From Sphingobacterium sp. (GTDB lineage Bacteria; Bacteroidota; Bacteroidia; Sphingobacteriales; Sphingobacteriaceae): a stretch of 64,000 bases of DNA. The notes under the pieces were generated by a model, which was given only the letters and a program-made list of their open reading frames with translations, was not told the DNA's origin and ran no database searches. Both the position numbers and the translations under genes were made by a program. Position 1 is the stretch's first letter; each line of letters begins with the position of its first letter. This document shows positions 60,832-64,000 of the stretch, piece after piece. The stretch covers positions 372,001-436,000 of the forward strand of contig JAITTY010000011.1 in NCBI GenBank assembly GCA_031286695.1, given 5' to 3'.

Positions 60832-62547
60832 ATGGCGAATCTAAATATTGACAGTGAAAAAAACAGAACCTACGACGCGATCGTGATCGGTTCGGGAATT
60901 AGTGGCGGTTGGTCCGCAAAAGAGTTGTGCGAGAAGGGTTTGAAAACATTGGTTTTGGAACGTGGACGTGATGTACAGCATATTAAGGATTACCCAACCA
61001 CCAATATGATGCCTTGGGAGTTTGAACATCGGAACGAAATGCCTTTCAAAGTGAAGGAGGAAAATCCGATTGTCAGCAAATGTTATGCATTTCACGAAGA
61101 TGCAGCGCATTTTTTTGTGAAGGATAAGGAGCACCCTTATATTCAGGAAAAACCCTTCGACTGGATCAGAGGATATCAGGTTGGCGGTAAGTCGCTGTTG
61201 TGGGCGAGACAGACGCAACGTTGGTCTGACTTTGATTTCGAAGGGCCAGCGAGAGATGGTTTTGCCGTAGATTGGCCGATACGTTATGCTGATTTGGCGC
61301 CTTGGTATGCTTATGTCGAAAAATTTGCCGGTATTGCTGGAAACCATGATGGACTTCCTGAATTGCCTGACGGCGAGTTTCTGCCAGGGTACCCCTTAAA
61401 TATTGTCGAGAAATATTTTAAAGAAAGCGTCCAGAAGAAATTTCCGGAGCGTAAAGTTATTTCCGCACGCTGTGCACACTTATCCAAACCAAATCAGATT
61501 CATATCGAACAGGGGCGTGTGCAATGCCAGAATCGCGTACTTTGTCAGAGAGGATGTCCTTTTGGTGGATATTTCAGCTCCAATGCAACGACAATCCCTT
61601 GGGCTGCCAAGACTGGAAATATGACCTTACGCCCATTTTCGGTTGTTCATTCGATCTTGTATGATGAACAAAAAGGGAAAGCAGTCGGTGTACGTGTGAT
61701 TGACACCAATACAAAAGAGGAAATTGATTTTTATGCCAAGCTGATTTTTGTCAATGCGGCGGCAATCAATACCAATTTGATTTTATTGAATTCTAAATCC
61801 AACCGTTTTCCAAATGGTTTGGGCAATGATAGCGGCGTATTAGGGAAATATGTAGCCTTCCATAACTATAGTGCGCGTATCTATGCCGAGTATGAAGGAT
61901 TGTTGGATTTTACGGCCGAAGGACGGAATCCAGCAGGAGGAGGGTATATTCCACGCTTCAGAAACTTGCATAAGCAGGAAACGGACTTTTTAAGGGGCTA
62001 TGCTGCCGGTTTCGGTGCCTCGCGTAGTAAAGAGTCTGATCGTTCGGGTTTAGGGTTAGATCTGAAAAACAATTTGTTGAATCCTAAATTGGGCGTTTGG
62101 CAAGTTGGATCTCACATGATGGGTGAAACTATACCAAAAGAATCAGGTATGGTTTCATTGGATAGCAGTAAAAAAGATGACTGGGGGATTCCTTTGTTAA
62201 AAATCGCTGTCGATTATGATGAGAACGATGAAAAAATGAAAAAAGATTACATTGCCGTTATGACGGAAATGTTTACCGATGCTGGTTTTACCAATATTCG
62301 TCCAGATACACACTGGCAGGCTCCAGGCCTGGATATTCATGAAATGGGCGGCGCACGTATGGGGCACGATCCAAAGACTTCGGTATTGAATAAATGGAAC
62401 CAGATGCATGCGGTGAAAAACGTTTTTGTCACAGATGGGGCAAGTATGACCTCCACATCAACACAAAACCCTTCATTGACCTATATGGCATTTTCGGCGC
62501 GATCTGTCGATTATGCGATTAGCGAAATGAAAAAAGGAAATATCTAA
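60832..62547 (+). CDS. GMC-family FAD-dependent oxidoreductase
   Basis: A 571-residue flavoprotein of the glucose-methanol-choline family. The FAD-binding motif is YDAIVIGSGISGGWSAKEL with VLERGRDV. C-terminal catalytic signatures are HEMGGARMGHDPKTSV and NPSLTYMAFSARSVDYA. A cysteine pattern NRVLCQRGCPFGG resembles that of gluconate/sugar dehydrogenase large subunits. The enzyme likely oxidises a sugar or sugar acid, passing electrons to the envelope. It has no signal of its own and may be exported with its Tat partner. The substrate is unknown; the SusC gene downstream hints at a glycan context. Confidence 0.92.
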   Translation: MANLNIDSEKNRTYDAIVIGSGISGGWSAKELCEKGLKTLVLERGRDVQHIKDYPTTNMMPWEFEHRNEMPFKVKEENPIVSKCYAFHEDAAHFFVKDKEHPYIQEKPFDWIRGYQVGGKSLLWARQTQRWSDFDFEGPARDGFAVDWPIRYADLAPWYAYVEKFAGIAGNHDGLPELPDGEFLPGYPLNIVEKYFKESVQKKFPERKVISARCAHLSKPNQIHIEQGRVQCQNRVLCQRGCPFGGYFSSNATTIPWAAKTGNMTLRPFSVVHSILYDEQKGKAVGVRVIDTNTKEEIDFYAKLIFVNAAAINTNLILLNSKSNRFPNGLGNDSGVLGKYVAFHNYSARIYAEYEGLLDFTAEGRNPAGGGYIPRFRNLHKQETDFLRGYAAGFGASRSKESDRSGLGLDLKNNLLNPKLGVWQVGSHMMGETIPKESGMVSLDSSKKDDWGIPLLKIAVDYDENDEKMKKDYIAVMTEMFTDAGFTNIRPDTHWQAPGLDIHEMGGARMGHDPKTSVLNKWNQMHAVKNVFVTDGASMTSTSTQNPSLTYMAFSARSVDYAISEMKKGNI

Positions 62548-62550
62548 AGA

Positions 62551-62589
62551 TACTGGGGACAGGTTTTGAAAATAAATCTTTCCCCAGTA
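62551..62589 (+). terminator. Terminator after the GMC gene
   Basis: TACTGGGGA and TCCCCAGTA form a perfect 9-bp stem around a 21-base loop, starting 3 bp past the stop. A second stem, GTGCTAT with ATAGCAC at 62599-62624, follows directly. Confidence 0.6.
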
Positions 62590-62711
62590 AAATTAAAAGT
62601 GCTATCTTTCCAACTTAATAGCACGTTAAAACCAAGAAATAATAACCAAAAGGGAAAACAATAACGAATAAACAATTAAAGAACCAATAAGTAATAAAAA
62701 AGACAATTAAA

Positions 62712-62748
62712 AAACCAAAATAGGGAAACCAAAATAGGGAAACCAAAA
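62712..62748. repeat. 14-bp tandem repeat in the SusC leader region
   Basis: AAACCAAAATAGGG occurs twice in tandem (62712-62725, 62726-62739), and a partial third copy (AAACCAAAA) follows. The surroundings contain further ACCAA-rich matter, consistent with slippage or with a leader that lacks secondary structure. Confidence 0.7.
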
Positions 62749-62985
62749 AATTATACAAAAAAAGCAAAAGCGATTTAGCTTATTTAATTATAGATTCTAT
62801 GAGACAATAATCCCCTAGACATTTATTTTCTCTTTTATGTTAAGTAAAAGAGAGGGGAATAGAATAGACAATTTTATAAGAAAACGGATCGGTTTTAAAA
62901 ACATCAATTAAGGGAAACTAAATTAAACTAGACGTTCTAAGCATCTTTTTGCTAAAACGTTTTTATAAACCAAATCACTATTAAT

Positions 62986-64000
62986 ATGAGCAAAGTTGAC
63001 GTAAAATCACTTGCACAGCTTGGGAAAAAATCAAAGTTATTTTTCTCATTGGCTGTCATTGCTGGTACTTTCCAACAAGTCAATGCCGCAGTCGGAACTT
63101 CAGTCAATTACGAAGCCAAATCTTTCGTAAAAGAAGTAAGCCGCTTGCAGCAACAAGTTAAAGGAAAAGTATTGGATGCTGCTGGAAAACCAATTTCAGG
63201 AGTTAACATCGCTGTGAAAGGAACTTCAAAGGGCACACAATCTGATGCCTTGGGTAATTTTACATTGGATGCTAAATCGGGGGATGTATTGGTGGTTTCT
63301 TCCATTGGTTACAAAGCCAAAGAAGTCACTGTTTCCGGAGCAACTGTTTCTGTACAATTGGACGATGATCAAAGCCAATTGGACGAAGTTGTCGTTGTTG
63401 GTTACGGTACCATGCGTAAATCGGATGTAACAGGTTCTATTGCGATGGTCAAAGGAGCCGACATGATCAAAGATCAGAACTTTAGCCCTTTGGACAATTT
63501 GAGAGGGAAAGCATCCGGGGTGAACATCTTTTCGAACTCAAGCCAACCTGGTGCTTATGCAAACCGTGTGGTCATTCGTGGTGTGGCCACGATCAATTCA
63601 TCGTCCAATCCACTCTATGTTGTGGATGGGGTCGTGATGGAAGACTTTCAGTTGTTGAATCCGAATGATATCGAGAATATTGAAGTATTGAAAGATGCCT
63701 CTTCGGCAGCGATCTATGGTGCACGTGGTGCAAACGGGGTTATCTTAGTAACGACAAAACGCGGAAATAAAGATGGGTCCAAAACAATTAGTTACCAAGG
63801 ATCTGCTGGTGTGAGCTCGGTTCAACGCTACATGGATGTATTGAATGCACAGGAGTGGGTGGATGCCTTTATGATCGGCTTACAAAATGAAAATAAGTAT
63901 CAAGGGAAATCTTGGTCCTTGGATAAAAAAGATTGGTTTAATGACTCAAATTATTTTGATGCAAACGGTGACCCTCTGTATGATACGGATTGGCAACGTG
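62986..64000 (+). CDS. SusC/RagA-type TonB-linked outer-membrane protein (5' part, truncated by window end)
   Basis: The first 338 codons of a receptor that imports oligosaccharides or peptides with a SusD-type lipoprotein partner. The start ATG at 62986 leads to a long signal peptide (KSKLFFSLAVIAGTFQQVNA). A carboxypeptidase-regulatory-like domain follows (VKGKVLDAAGKPISGVNIAV), then the TonB-box-like DEVVVVGYGTMRKSDVTGSI. The plug carries the SusC signatures PLYVVDGVVMEDFQLLNP and NIEVLKDASSAAIYGARGAN. The frame is open to the window end. No SusD gene is in view; it would be expected downstream. Confidence 0.95.
   Translation, partial: MSKVDVKSLAQLGKKSKLFFSLAVIAGTFQQVNAAVGTSVNYEAKSFVKEVSRLQQQVKGKVLDAAGKPISGVNIAVKGTSKGTQSDALGNFTLDAKSGDVLVVSSIGYKAKEVTVSGATVSVQLDDDQSQLDEVVVVGYGTMRKSDVTGSIAMVKGADMIKDQNFSPLDNLRGKASGVNIFSNSSQPGAYANRVVIRGVATINSSSNPLYVVDGVVMEDFQLLNPNDIENIEVLKDASSAAIYGARGANGVILVTTKRGNKDGSKTISYQGSAGVSSVQRYMDVLNAQEWVDAFMIGLQNENKYQGKSWSLDKKDWFNDSNYFDANGDPLYDTDWQR

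Larger units (their letters stand above)
62548..62985. other. Leader region upstream of the SusC-like gene
   Basis: This 438-bp AT-rich region begins with the two hairpins of the GMC terminator. It has a purine-rich stretch with 14-bp tandem repeats and then a nested stem at 62794-62865. In that stem ATTCTAT pairs with ATAGAAT, CCCC with GGGG, and TCTCTTTTA with TAAAAGAGA around a 7-base loop. No start codon of a plausible gene was seen. It probably carries the promoter and a structured leader for the SusC gene. Confidence 0.5.

Noticed and set aside
1..64000. tRNA, rRNA, transposase or prophage genes
   Set aside because: I looked through all gaps on both strands and saw no cloverleaf-like sequence, integrase, transposase or phage structural protein. 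A dedicated RNA-gene search could still find a small ncRNA.

Overview
The window is a chromosomal segment of a Bacteroidota bacterium, most likely Sphingobacterium or a close relative in the Sphingobacteriaceae. The evidence is a SusC/RagA-type TonB-linked receptor with its canonical plug motifs, three other TonB-dependent or related outer-membrane receptors, many secreted lipoproteins, DUF6266, DUF3127 and rhomboid-DUF6576 proteins typical of this phylum, the near absence of Shine-Dalgarno sites, and repeated matches to the Bacteroidota -7 promoter element TAnnTTTG. There are no rRNA or tRNA genes, insertion sequences, prophage genes or CRISPR arrays that I could see. Coding density is high and the layout looks like ordinary core genome with some accessory blocks.

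Layout. 1-5 kb: the tail of a YeiH-type transporter, a TonB-dependent receptor, then an ECF sigma factor overlapping a membrane protein that looks like an anti-sigma factor joined to a TonB-like periplasmic domain. 5-15.5 kb (minus strand): a large Oar-like receptor, nitroreductase and peptidase T, a DUF4197 protein, secreted EEP phosphatase/nuclease and glycerophosphodiesterase, and an HD hydrolase overlapping a THUMP RNA methyltransferase. 15.5-21.5 kb: a DUF3127 protein with an SSB-like acidic tail, an NlpE-like lipoprotein, an acyltransferase and MFS exporter, and fumarase with a lipoprotein. 21.8-31 kb: a CtpA-type protease, then mutL-rhomboid-pseudorhomboid-EEP in one tight minus-strand run, and uvrA. 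31-37 kb: a DUF2157-like membrane protein and a two-component system divergent from an outer-membrane beta-barrel receptor. 37-43.6 kb: OsmC, a FadL plus SGNH-lipoprotein pair, thiol peroxidase, a MetZ-like PLP enzyme and two lipoproteins. 44.2-50.6 kb: a fucoside-degradation operon (GH29, GH95, a cysteine-free thioredoxin-like lipoprotein) followed by an AraC-type regulator. 50.8-54 kb: an M64 metallopeptidase and a lipoprotein separated by a perfect 19-bp inverted repeat. 54-58.5 kb (minus): glyS, bcp, M23 peptidase and a FAH-family hydrolase. 58.5-64 kb: a phased 11-nt repeat array in front of a DUF6266 gene, a HAD phosphatase, a gluconate-dehydrogenase-subunit-3-like protein with a GMC oxidoreductase, and the 5' part of a SusC gene.

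The feature I consider most likely to be undescribed is the array at 58738-58840. The motif TTAGGG recurs every 11 nt, then its inverse CTAA continues in the same 11-nt phase, directly upstream of a DUF6266 gene of unknown function. Other leads are the SSB-like tail on the DUF3127 protein, the catalytically dead rhomboid paired with an active one, the cysteine-free thioredoxin-fold lipoprotein in the fucosidase operon, a pair of 12-bp direct repeats spaced 21 bp behind the AraC gene, and several -7 promoter elements so close to the start codon that the mRNAs would be leaderless or nearly so.
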